The translations under genes and the position numbers were made by a program. A stretch of DNA of 34,422 nucleotides from an uncultured Collinsella sp. (GTDB taxonomy: Bacteria > Actinomycetota > Coriobacteriia > Coriobacteriales > Coriobacteriaceae): NCBI GenBank assembly GCA_900765115.1, contig CAAFQK010000002.1, positions 1 through 34,422 on the forward strand, read 5' to 3'. Shown here piece by piece: positions 14,988-21,868 of this stretch. The notes beneath the pieces are model-generated. The model did no database searches. It saw only the letters and a program-made list of their open reading frames with translations, and was not told where the DNA came from. How positions within the stretch are numbered: the stretch's first letter is position 1; each line of letters opens with the position of its first letter.

Positions 14988-15022
14988 AGACCCGCTTCCC
15001 AACAGGGGAGCGGGTCTTTTTT
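14988..15022 (+). terminator. Terminator after rpoC
   Basis: AGACCCGCTTCCC pairs with GGGGAGCGGGTCT (one G-U pair) around an AACA-containing loop, followed by TTTTTT. It closes the rpoB-rpoC operon. Confidence 0.92.
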
Positions 15023-15031
15023 GTTGAAGAA

Positions 15032-15068
15032 AACCTACCAAAAAGGGACAGGTTTATTTTGGTAGGTT
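15032..15068. repeat. Small GGGACAG hairpin repeat, copy a
   Basis: A perfect 12-bp inverted repeat (AACCTACCAAAA and TTTTGGTAGGTT) encloses AGGGACAGGTTTA. A close relative in inverted orientation lies at 16985-17019. Two looser relatives with a GGGACAG- or GGAC-type loop lie at 31041 and 32309. The size and intergenic position are typical of REP-type repeats, but no matching transposase gene is in the window. Confidence 0.75.
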
Positions 15069-15083
15069 ATTCCTGCTTGAATT

Positions 15084-15112
15084 TGAAACATTTCGTTCGG
15101 TCAAAGCGTATC
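15084..15112 (+). promoter_or_regulatory. ECF-type promoter of the sigma/anti-sigma pair
   Basis: TGAAAC at 15084-15089 and CGTATC at 15107-15112 are separated by 17 bases. This matches the general TGAAAC/CGTA pattern used by extracytoplasmic-function sigma factors and differs from the TTGACN promoters elsewhere in the window. It lies about 50 bases before the sigma gene, as expected for autoregulation. Confidence 0.6.
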
Positions 15113-15160
15113 TATGGTGAGGGCCTCAGCAAGAAACATCAGCATCACCGGGAGGTGATT

Positions 15161-15679
15161 ATGGAAGAACAAGCATTTAGACAGGCGGTCGAGGATCACC
15201 GTGATGTCGTGTTTCGAATCGCATTGACGTATCTGCGCGATCGTGCCGATGCCGACGATGTCGCTCAAGACGTCTTTCTGAAGTTACTCAAAAGCGATGC
15301 CCAATTTGAAAGCTGGGAACATCTTCGTCGATGGCTTATCCGGGTCACGATCAATGAATGCAAATCTCTCTTTCGAAAGCCATGGAGGCGTGTGGAGGAT
15401 ATTGAGAACCTGGCCGATTCGCTTTCGACGGCGCAGGAGGAGACCAAGGCGGTCCTGTCAGACGTTATGCGACTTCCGGAACGATTCCGTGTTCCCATCA
15501 TGCTCTATTACTATCTGGGCTTTTCGACCTCAGAGATTGCCGAGTTATTGCATGTGCCAGCCGCGACTGTTCGAACGCGTTTAGCTCGCGGTCGATCGAA
15601 GCTCAAATTCATCCTAGAGGAGGGCGACCGTGAAATCCAATCAAATCAAGCAGGCCTTCGAGTCCGTCCAAGCCGATAG
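15161..15679 (+). CDS. ECF RNA polymerase sigma factor
   Basis: This 172-residue group 4 sigma factor directs RNA polymerase to a small regulon, probably in response to an envelope or extracellular signal. Region 2 covers about residues 12-75, with the characteristic DADDVAQDVFLKLL near 30-43. Region 4 covers about 100-152, with the helix-turn-helix FSTSEIAELLHVPAATVRTRLARGR. There is no region 1 or 3, as usual for ECF factors. ATG at 15161 follows GGGAGGTG at 15150-15157. The 3' end overlaps the next gene by 50 bases, which suggests translational coupling with its likely anti-sigma factor. A matching ECF promoter lies upstream. The ECF subgroup and the signal are not identifiable from sequence alone. 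Confidence 0.92.
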   Translation: MEEQAFRQAVEDHRDVVFRIALTYLRDRADADDVAQDVFLKLLKSDAQFESWEHLRRWLIRVTINECKSLFRKPWRRVEDIENLADSLSTAQEETKAVLSDVMRLPERFRVPIMLYYYLGFSTSEIAELLHVPAATVRTRLARGRSKLKFILEEGDREIQSNQAGLRVRPSR

Positions 15680-16706
15680 CGATCTTGCTGACCGTGTTCT
15701 TTATGCCGCTGCTGGTGAGCCGCTTCGCCGAAAGGGCCACGCGAAGTCTCTCTATGTTGCCGTAATCGGATGTCTCGCCGGAGTGCTGGCGACCGGAGGG
15801 GTCGCCTACGCCGTCGTCAATTCCAGTTATTTTGCCTCTGCCTGGGGAAACCATGGCAACGGAGAGTCCATTACCTGGACTCAAGGTGGCTCGTCGGGGA
15901 CTAAATATACCTACACCAGAGAGTTTGGTGATGGTATCGCGCCCCAAAGCTTGGAGGGTTCAGTACAGAAGGTCAATCTGTCCGTCGAGGGCAACGGCTA
16001 TACACTCGACATTCATGATATGGCTATCGATAAAAACGGTTGCGGTGCCGTGACGTTTACGTTGTCCAATCCAAATGGTGTTAACTACTACAAGCCGGCA
16101 GCAGAGACAGGCGAACTTGTTCTCTATGGTGAAGAAGAACAAGGCATCGGCACGCCCGATATGAAGTTCGGCGAGGAATGGCCTGACACACGCAGCACAA
16201 TTGATAAGGACACATCAAGCGATACTGTCATTAATGGCACGATGTACTTTGCCGCTATGGATCGCGAGCGAGATTTGCAACATGCTGTCACCTGGAACAT
16301 CCACTGGACCGAGGGTGAAGGTGAGAGTGCGAGGCGGTTTGAAGCATCGACGCCCGAGTTTAGCGTTGGAGCGTACGTCGATACAAAGGAACTCCGCTCC
16401 GGCGACTCGCCTCTTGAGATTAGCCCGTTTTCCATCCAGACGCACATCGATGATTTGGGCGATGAAGCAGTCACGAAAAAGCTGACCGTCAGCTACAAGG
16501 ATGGATCGGAGCAGATTATCGAAGATGACGACGCAGGGGTGTTCAACTTATATTTTTCTTATGCGCGCAATAGCGGAGAGAACATCTGGGTGCCAACGAA
16601 GTTAATCGATGTCGACCAAGTGGTCTCAGTAACGCTTGAGGGTACGAGGTGCACGTCAACAGGAGAGACCGAAACGGAAGAGCCCTTTACCATCGTTTAT
16701 TCGTAA
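15630..16706 (+). CDS. Probable membrane-bound anti-sigma factor
   Basis: This 358-residue single-pass membrane protein has a short cytoplasmic N-terminus (residues 1-40, a plausible sigma-binding segment), one transmembrane helix (about 41-63, LYVAVIGCLAGVLATGGVAY) and a large external domain of about 290 residues rich in beta-type sequence. The layout fits the DUF4179-type anti-sigma proteins found with ECF factors in Gram-positive gut bacteria; that match is from memory. GTG at 15630 is preceded by GAGGAGGGC at 15617-15625, inside the sigma gene, which indicates coupling at near 1:1 levels. The external part would sense the signal and release the sigma factor. I see no zinc anti-sigma HxxxCxxC motif, so a ZAS-type mechanism is unlikely. 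Confidence 0.75.
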   Translation: MKSNQIKQAFESVQADSDLADRVLYAAAGEPLRRKGHAKSLYVAVIGCLAGVLATGGVAYAVVNSSYFASAWGNHGNGESITWTQGGSSGTKYTYTREFGDGIAPQSLEGSVQKVNLSVEGNGYTLDIHDMAIDKNGCGAVTFTLSNPNGVNYYKPAAETGELVLYGEEEQGIGTPDMKFGEEWPDTRSTIDKDTSSDTVINGTMYFAAMDRERDLQHAVTWNIHWTEGEGESARRFEASTPEFSVGAYVDTKELRSGDSPLEISPFSIQTHIDDLGDEAVTKKLTVSYKDGSEQIIEDDDAGVFNLYFSYARNSGENIWVPTKLIDVDQVVSVTLEGTRCTSTGETETEEPFTIVYS

Positions 16707-16712
16707 GGTCTG

Positions 16713-16746
16713 AGGCCGCTTCCCATTAGGGGAAGCGGCCTATTTT
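16713..16746 (+). terminator. Terminator after the anti-sigma gene
   Basis: AGGCCGCTTCCC pairs with GGGGAAGCGGCCT around ATTA, followed by an interrupted T-run (ATTTT). The stem is strong but the tail is imperfect. Confidence 0.75.
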
Positions 16747-17042
16747 GTGATACATGGGTGGTTGAAGCAAGCGATATTCGTCTGAATTTTGGAAGTATGC
16801 GGCAAAATCTTGATGGGTCGACCACACCGCATATGCTCAAGCGCTCTACCTGCGGATTTGTTATCGCAAAACCCCTGTGTGCTCGGCAAGTTCATAATTT
16901 GCCGCATACTTCCGAAAACGCCGCCGATTTCCATGCGAGAGATGAGAGCAGATCACCGCTGGAGCGCAGCATTTCCCCAGATAAAACCGACCAAAATAAA
17001 CCTGTCCTTTTTTGGCAGGGAACGTTGCCCCAACGAGCACGT
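16747..17042. other. Gene-free region with a 16-bp inverted repeat
   Basis: I see no supportable gene here. GGAAGTATGCGGCAAA at 16791-16806 is repeated in perfect inverted form at 16898-16913, 91 bases apart. Between the arms lie a GGTCGACC palindrome and otherwise unstructured sequence. A small REP-like hairpin follows at 16985-17019. The inverted repeat is too widely spaced for a simple operator; it may bound a small mobile or degraded element, or form a cruciform. Confidence 0.6.
16985..17019. repeat. Small GGGACAG hairpin repeat, copy b (inverted)
   Basis: Read on the minus strand, this matches the 15032-15068 repeat with only a few changes, including the shared GGACAGGTTTATTTTGGT core. 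The two copies flank the sigma/anti-sigma genes in opposite orientations. Confidence 0.72.
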
Positions 17043-17183
17043 CGGATTCCCGGCCCGGGCGGCACAGGGGTTAAGTTTGTCGCGAGTTCCGCACGAGCCG
17101 GAGGCCACTTAATGTGGCCTCCGTGCGAGCCAGGACTGTAGAGCAGCAAACTTAACCCCTGTGCCGCCCGGGCCGGGAATCCG
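17043..17183 (+). repeat. Long palindrome, copy 2 of a three-member family
   Basis: Arms at 17043-17079 and 17147-17183 are 37-base perfect inverted repeats. Between them a 67-base core carries the tip hairpin GGAGGCCAC, TTAAT loop, GTGGCCTCC. The flanks TTCCGCACGAGCC and GCGAGCC.AGGAC are shared with copy 1; TTAAGTTTGTCGCGAGTTCC and AGGACTGTAGAGCAGCAAAC are shared with copy 3. Relative to copy 1 the tip stem differs at positions that remain paired. No T-tract follows. It lies between the anti-sigma terminator and the rpsL promoter. Confidence 0.92.
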
Positions 17184-17266
17184 CCCCCGCGCACAGAAGG
17201 GGATTCCTTTTGTGTAGGCTTTGCGGAAATGTGCCAATTTTGGGATACGCCCGGCGGCGTGGTCTG

Positions 17267-17295
17267 TTGACGGCACAGCTAACGGCACGTATCCT
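17267..17295 (+). promoter_or_regulatory. Promoter of the rpsL-rpsG-fusA-rpsJ operon
   Basis: TTGACG at 17267-17272 and TATCCT at 17290-17295 are exactly 17 bases apart. Transcription near 17302 would give a leader of about 87 bases that contains a small GGGG/CCCC hairpin at 17316-17332. The sequence between the palindrome (ending 17183) and this promoter shows no gene. Confidence 0.75.
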
Positions 17296-17388
17296 ATCGA
17301 ACTGCGTGTTTCGTAGGGGGATGCTGACCCCTCGATTCAAGCCGTTGCACTTTACAGAAAGCTGGAATCATTCGAGAAGGAGTACGCT

Positions 17389-17766
17389 TTGCCTACTATT
17401 AACCAGCTGGTTCGCCAGGGCCGTCGTTCCGTGCCCAAGAAGTCCAAGAACGCTGCTCTGCAGCACAACTCCCAGAAGCGCGGCGTGTGCACCCGCGTCT
17501 TCACCACGAGCCCCAAGAAGCCGAACTCGGCTCTTCGTAAGGTTGCCCGTGTTCGCCTCGTCAACGGCATCGAAGTTACTGCTTACATCCCGGGTGAGGG
17601 CCACAACCTGCAGGAGCACTCCATCGTGCTCGTCCGCGGCGGTCGTGTCCGTGACCTCCCTGGTGTCCGTTATCACGTCATCCGTGGCGCCTACGACGCT
17701 GCTCCGGTCCAGAACCGTATGCAGGCCCGTTCCAAGTACGGTGCTAAGCGCCCCAAGGCTAAATAA
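17389..17766 (+). CDS. rpsL: 30S ribosomal protein S12
   Basis: This 125-residue protein sits at the decoding centre of the small subunit and affects accuracy. It shows the invariant PTINQLVRQGR start, the TTSPKKPNSALRKV loop and the GGRVRDLPGVRYH loop, both with the residues normal for streptomycin-sensitive strains. Translation starts at TTG 17389, with AGAAGGAG at 17375-17382 six bases upstream. It is the first gene of the operon under the promoter at 17267. Confidence 0.97.
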   Translation: MPTINQLVRQGRRSVPKKSKNAALQHNSQKRGVCTRVFTTSPKKPNSALRKVARVRLVNGIEVTAYIPGEGHNLQEHSIVLVRGGRVRDLPGVRYHVIRGAYDAAPVQNRMQARSKYGAKRPKAK

Positions 17767-17839
17767 GCCAGATAACGTTTTGATACTTTCGCCGTGTGCC
17801 GCCTAAGCGCCGCACGGTAGACACTTAAGGAGATTTCAC

Positions 17840-18313
17840 ATGCCGCGTCGTGCAGCAGCTAATCGTCGTGAGGTTCAGCCTGACGCCGTTTACAACAACC
17901 GCCTGGTGACTCAGCTCATCAACAAGGTCCTTCTTGACGGCAAGAAGGCCACCGCTGAGCGCATCGTTTACACCGCTTTCGAGATCGTTGCCGAGAAGTC
18001 CGAGGGTGGCGACGCTCTCGCTACCTTCAAGAAGGCTATGGACAACGTCAAGCCCACGCTCGAGGTTAAGCCCAAGCGTGTCGGTGGCGCTACCTATCAG
18101 GTCCCGATGGAGGTCAACTCCCGTCGTTCCACCGCTCTGGGTATCCGCTGGATCGTCAACTTCTCCCGCGCTCGCAAGGAGAAGACCATGGCCGAGCGTC
18201 TCGCCAACGAGATTCTCGACGCTTCCAACGGCCTGGGCGCTTCCGTCAAGAAGCGTGAGGACGTCTTCAAGATGGCCGAGGCCAACCGCGCGTTCTCTCA
18301 CTATCGTTGGTAA
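17840..18313 (+). CDS. rpsG: 30S ribosomal protein S7
   Basis: This 157-residue primary binding protein of the 16S rRNA 3' domain shows family segments MPRRAAANRREV at the start, TRR-type basic residues, KPKRVGGATYQVPMEV near residue 76 and the C-terminal ANRAFSHYRW. ATG at 17840 follows AAGGAGA at 17827-17833. It lies 73 bases after rpsL and 19 bases before fusA. In E. coli S7 represses its own operon; no equivalent element is obvious here. Confidence 0.97.
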   Translation: MPRRAAANRREVQPDAVYNNRLVTQLINKVLLDGKKATAERIVYTAFEIVAEKSEGGDALATFKKAMDNVKPTLEVKPKRVGGATYQVPMEVNSRRSTALGIRWIVNFSRARKEKTMAERLANEILDASNGLGASVKKREDVFKMAEANRAFSHYRW

Positions 18314-18332
18314 GTTAAGGTAAGGAACTAAC

Positions 18333-20432
18333 ATGGCTAAGCCTAAGTACAAGCTTTCCGATACCCGTAACATCGGCATCATGGCTCACATCGATGCCGG
18401 TAAGACCACCACGACCGAGCGTATTCTTTACTACACCGGTAAGACCCACAAGATCGGTGAGGTCCATGAGGGCGCTGCCACCATGGACTGGATGGTTCAG
18501 GAGCAGGAGCGCGGCGTAACCATTACCTCCGCTGCTACCACGTGCTTCTGGAAGAAGGACGGTACCGACTACCGCATCCAGATCATCGACACCCCGGGCC
18601 ACGTTGACTTCACCGCCGAGGTCGAGCGCTGCCTGCGCGTCCTCGATGGCGCTGTCGCCGTCTTCGACGCCGTTGCCGGCGTTCAGCCCCAGTCTGAGAC
18701 CGTTTGGCGTCAGGCTTCTACCTTCAACGTCCCCCGCATCGCCTTCATCAACAAGTATGACCGCGTGGGCGCTGACTTCTTCAACGCTATCGAGACCATG
18801 AAGGATCGTCTCGACGCCAACGCCGTGGCCGCTCAGGTCCCGATGGGCGCCGAGGACAACTTCTGGGGCGTCATCGACCTCGTCACCATGACCGCATGGG
18901 ACTTCAAGGCCGACGACAAGGGCATGACCTACCCCGAGCCGATGGACGAGATCCCGGCTGAGTTCGCTGACATCGCTGCCACCAAGCGCGAGGAGCTCCT
19001 CGACGCTGCTGCCAGCTTTGACGACGAGCTCATGGAGAAGATCCTCATGGAGGAGGACTTCACCGTCGAGGAGCTCAAGGCTGCTCTGCGCAAGGGCGTT
19101 CTGGCCAACGAGCTCAACCTCGTCTTCGTGGGCTCCGCCTACAAGAACAAGGGCGTCCAGGAGCTGCTCGACGCTGTCGTCGACTACCTGCCCAGCCCGC
19201 TCGACGTTGAGGCCGTCACCGGTACCGATCCGGACACCGGCGAGGAGATCGAGCGTCATCCTTCCTTCGACGAGCCCTTCTCTGGCCTGGTCTTCAAGAT
19301 CATGACCGACCCGTTCGTCGGTAAGCTCACCTACGTCCGCGTTTACTCCGGCCGTGCCGAGTCCGGCTCCTACGTGATCAACGCTTCCAACGGTCAGCGC
19401 GAGCGCCTCGGCCGCATCCTCGAGATGAACGCCGCCGAGCGTATCGACCGTGACGACGCTGCCGCCGGCGACATCGTCGCTTGCGTCGGCTTCAAGAACT
19501 CCACCACCGGTGACACCCTGTGCGAAGAGGGCAAGGAGATCGTCCTCGAGAAGATCGAGTTCGCTAAGCCCGTTATCGACGTTGCCATCGAGCCCAAGAC
19601 CAAGGCCGAGCAGGACAAGATGTCCCTGGCTCTGACCAAGCTCGCCGAGGAGGACCCGACCTTCCAGGTGTCCACCAACCACGAGACCGGCCAGACCATC
19701 ATCGCCGGCATGGGCGAGCTGCACCTCGAGATCATCGTCGACCGTCTGCTCCGCGAGTTCAAGGTTGACGCTAACGTCGGTAAGCCCCAGGTTGCCTACC
19801 GCGAGACCGCTGGTCACGACGTCGAGAAGGCTGAGGGCAAGTTCGTCCGTCAGTCCGGTGGTCGCGGTCAGTACGGCCACGCCGTCATCAAGCTCGAGAA
19901 GATGGAGGAGGGCTTCGGCTACGAGTTCGTCAACGCTATCGTCGGCGGCGTCGTGCCCAAGGAGTACATTCCGTCCATTGACAAGGGCATCCAGGAGGCC
20001 CTGAACACCGGTGTTATCGCCGGCTTCCCGGTCCTCGACGTCAAGGTCACCCTGTTCGACGGTTCTTACCACGAGGTCGACTCCTCCGAGGCCGCCTTCA
20101 AGATCGCCGGTTCCATGGCAATCAAGGACGCTCTCAAGAAGTCCGATCCGCAGCTGCTCGAGCCGATTATGGCTGTCGAGGTCGAGACCCCCGAGCAGTA
20201 CATGGGCGACGTTATGGGCAACCTCTCCGGTCGCCGCGGCAAGATCGAGGGCATGGAGGATCGCAAGAACAGCAAGCTCATCCGTGCCAAGGTGCCGCTG
20301 GGCGAGATGTTCGGTTACGCTACCGACCTTCGCTCCCAGACCCAGGGCCGTGCATCCTACACGATGCAGTTCGACTCTTATGAGCCCGCGCCCAAGTCCA
20401 TCGTGGACGAGGTCATGAGCAAGAACGCCTAA
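18333..20432 (+). CDS. fusA: Elongation factor G
   Basis: This 699-residue translational GTPase moves tRNA and mRNA through the ribosome after peptide transfer. The G-domain motifs are AHIDAGKT at residues 18-25, the RGVTI switch region near 60, DTPGH at 86-90 and NKYD at 140-143. NKYD keeps the required Asn-Lys-x-Asp pattern. Domains II-V follow with the usual HLEI and SGGRGQYGHA segments. Length is standard, and ATG at 18333 follows TAAGGA. In many bacteria tuf comes next; here rpsJ follows after about 60 bases. No second EF-G-like gene is in the window. Confidence 0.97.
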   Translation: MAKPKYKLSDTRNIGIMAHIDAGKTTTTERILYYTGKTHKIGEVHEGAATMDWMVQEQERGVTITSAATTCFWKKDGTDYRIQIIDTPGHVDFTAEVERCLRVLDGAVAVFDAVAGVQPQSETVWRQASTFNVPRIAFINKYDRVGADFFNAIETMKDRLDANAVAAQVPMGAEDNFWGVIDLVTMTAWDFKADDKGMTYPEPMDEIPAEFADIAATKREELLDAAASFDDELMEKILMEEDFTVEELKAALRKGVLANELNLVFVGSAYKNKGVQELLDAVVDYLPSPLDVEAVTGTDPDTGEEIERHPSFDEPFSGLVFKIMTDPFVGKLTYVRVYSGRAESGSYVINASNGQRERLGRILEMNAAERIDRDDAAAGDIVACVGFKNSTTGDTLCEEGKEIVLEKIEFAKPVIDVAIEPKTKAEQDKMSLALTKLAEEDPTFQVSTNHETGQTIIAGMGELHLEIIVDRLLREFKVDANVGKPQVAYRETAGHDVEKAEGKFVRQSGGRGQYGHAVIKLEKMEEGFGYEFVNAIVGGVVPKEYIPSIDKGIQEALNTGVIAGFPVLDVKVTLFDGSYHEVDSSEAAFKIAGSMAIKDALKKSDPQLLEPIMAVEVETPEQYMGDVMGNLSGRRGKIEGMEDRKNSKLIRAKVPLGEMFGYATDLRSQTQGRASYTMQFDSYEPAPKSIVDEVMSKNA

Positions 20433-20492
20433 GTTCGAGCTCCCTGTTACGTAATCCGCGAGAACATCTCTCGCACTCTTTGGAGGTTTAAG

Positions 20493-20801
20493 TTGGCTAC
20501 CCAGAAGATCCGCATTCGCCTCAAGGGCTATGATCACGAGGTCGTCGATCAGTCCGCGAAGCTCATCGTCGAGACCGCTCAGAAGACCGGCGCTCGCGTT
20601 TCCGGTCCTGTCCCCCTGCCCACCGAGCGCAACCTGTACACGGTTATCCGCTCGCCGCACGTGAACAAGGACTCCCGTGAGCAGTTCGAGATGCGCACCC
20701 ACAAGCGCCTCATCGACATCCTTGACCCCACCTCGGGCACCGTTGATTCGCTCATGCGTCTCGACCTCCCCGCTGGCGTCGACATCGACATCAAGCTCTA
20801 A
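20493..20801 (+). CDS. rpsJ: 30S ribosomal protein S10
   Basis: This 102-residue protein is part of the 30S head and, as NusE, also takes part in antitermination. It shows KIRIRLKGYDHEVVDQSAKLIVETA (split here by family memory into its helix-strand parts), the GPVPLPTERNLYTVIRSPHVNK loop and the ending RLDLPAGVDIDIKL. Translation starts at TTG 20493, with TGGAGGT at 20480-20486. It ends the operon just before a strong terminator. In most bacteria rpsJ is the first gene of the S10 operon, followed by rplC; here it is separated from it. Confidence 0.96.
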   Translation: MATQKIRIRLKGYDHEVVDQSAKLIVETAQKTGARVSGPVPLPTERNLYTVIRSPHVNKDSREQFEMRTHKRLIDILDPTSGTVDSLMRLDLPAGVDIDIKL

Positions 20802-20823
20802 GCGATATCGCTCATAGCTTACA

Positions 20824-20863
20824 GAGCCCCGCTGCCATGTTGGTAGCGGGGCTCTTTTGTTTG
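20824..20863. terminator. Terminator after rpsJ
   Basis: GAGCCCCGCTGCC pairs with GGTAGCGGGGCTC (one G-U pair) around a five-base loop, followed by TTTTGTTT. It closes the str-type operon. It also lies just beyond the convergent birA gene and could work in both directions, although the A-rich side for the minus strand is weak. Confidence 0.9.
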
Positions 20864-20915
20864 AATAATGGTTTGGACTGCCGGGCATTGCTGCCGAGTA
20901 GGTGGCTGCAGCGCC

Positions 20916-21692
20916 CTATTCGCTCAAGGGACGCAGCGATGCCTCCTCAAAATGGAAGGATCGCAAGCCGCCTTCCGTTTCGATACATGCGCGACCAAAG
21001 GCATCGACGGTTTTAAAGATGCCGCGTGCCAGCTCGTCACCGGCAGGGGAACGGGCGATAACGTGCTCTCCGATCCAATTGAGGTGAGTGACATATTCGC
21101 CGTGGACGGGCGCGAGCGGTCCAGTGTTTTCTTTCATGGCGTTGAGCAGATCAGCCCACGCGTCCACAGCGTTTACGACGGTGTAATAGACCTCCTTGAG
21201 CAGCACATCGACGGCGGGAACATTCTCGTTGAGGTCTGAGAGGCCAATTGCCGCCAGGCCGCCATCGGGAACCTCCGAAGGCACATAGTTCACATTGACG
21301 CCAATGCCGCAGACTGCAAAGGGGCTGCCTTCGTTATCGCGTGCGGCTTCGACCAGAATGCCGCCGAGTTTGCGCCCTCGCGCGACCAGGTCGTTGGGCC
21401 ATTTGAGGCCAATCTCGTTTGCAAGACCCTGCTTTTCGAGCGCCTCGAGCACCGCTAAGCCGCTGACGGCGGCAAGACCAGAGTACTTGGCGGGATCAAC
21501 ACGTGGACGTAGGACAATCGAGAGCAACAAGTTACCAGCGGTTGAATCCCACTTGTGGCCGCGTCGGCCGCGTCCTGCTGTCTGAGCCCGTGCGGCAAGT
21601 CCTGTGCCGTGCGGCGCACCCTGTTTTCCTGCTTCTAGCAGGTCATCGTTGGTCGATCCGGTTACGTCGACTATCGTTAATTGGGCATCCAT
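20916..21692 (-). CDS. birA: Biotin-[acetyl-CoA-carboxylase] ligase, single-domain
   Basis: This 258-residue enzyme activates biotin with ATP and transfers it to the lysine of AccB, encoded at 27073 in the facing operon. The biotinyl-AMP loop GRGRRGHKWDS is at residues 40-50, KWPND at 97-101, the active-site lysine probably Lys108 in GRKLGGILVE, and a small C-terminal SH3-like domain follows. There is no N-terminal winged helix, so it is not a DNA-binding repressor like E. coli BirA. I start at 21692 (MDAQLTIVDVTGSTND) because AAGGAGG lies just upstream on the minus strand; the longer frame to 21773 adds residues with no family match. It is divergent from fabH across 176 bases. Confidence 0.93.
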   Translation of the reverse strand: MDAQLTIVDVTGSTNDDLLEAGKQGAPHGTGLAARAQTAGRGRRGHKWDSTAGNLLLSIVLRPRVDPAKYSGLAAVSGLAVLEALEKQGLANEIGLKWPNDLVARGRKLGGILVEAARDNEGSPFAVCGIGVNVNYVPSEVPDGGLAAIGLSDLNENVPAVDVLLKEVYYTVVNAVDAWADLLNAMKENTGPLAPVHGEYVTHLNWIGEHVIARSPAGDELARGIFKTVDAFGRACIETEGGLRSFHFEEASLRPLSE

Positions 21693-21785
21693 AACGGCTG
21701 CTACCTCCTTAATGAATAAGTGAATAACGCAATGGTGTTGTGAGGCAGACACAATGTGAAGCCTTTGTCGCAATTGGACAATTTA

Positions 21786-21851
21786 ATGTTAACACGTCAA
21801 CAACGACTGAAATGCGCTATCCTCTCTTGGTCGATGTAAACACGTCAACAA
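21786..21851. promoter_or_regulatory. Candidate operator: 18-bp direct repeat ahead of fabH
   Basis: ATGTTAACACGTCAACAA at 21786-21803 and ATGTAAACACGTCAACAA at 21834-21851 differ at one base and are 48 bases apart. The first contains a near-palindrome GTTAAC-AC-GTCAAC. Between them is TATCCT at 21818-21823, identical to the rpsL -10 box, but no good -35 box. The second copy lies just before the fabH ribosome-binding site (AAAGGAGGT, 21855-21863). Arrangement and position suggest binding of a repressor of the fatty-acid operon; the regulator is not in this window. Confidence 0.6.
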
Positions 21852-21868
21852 TCCAAAGGAGGTTAGTG

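Noticed and set aside
16747..17388. Possible CRISPR array, tRNA or small protein gene in the inverted-repeat-rich gap
   Set aside because: There are no regularly spaced direct repeats and no tRNA-like cloverleaf. Short frames lack ribosome-binding sites and run through the palindrome arms.
18315..20888. An 857-codon open frame antisense to fusA and rpsJ
   Set aside because: It has the same origin as the antisense frame over rpoBC; the sense strand holds unmistakable EF-G and S10 genes with ribosome-binding sites.
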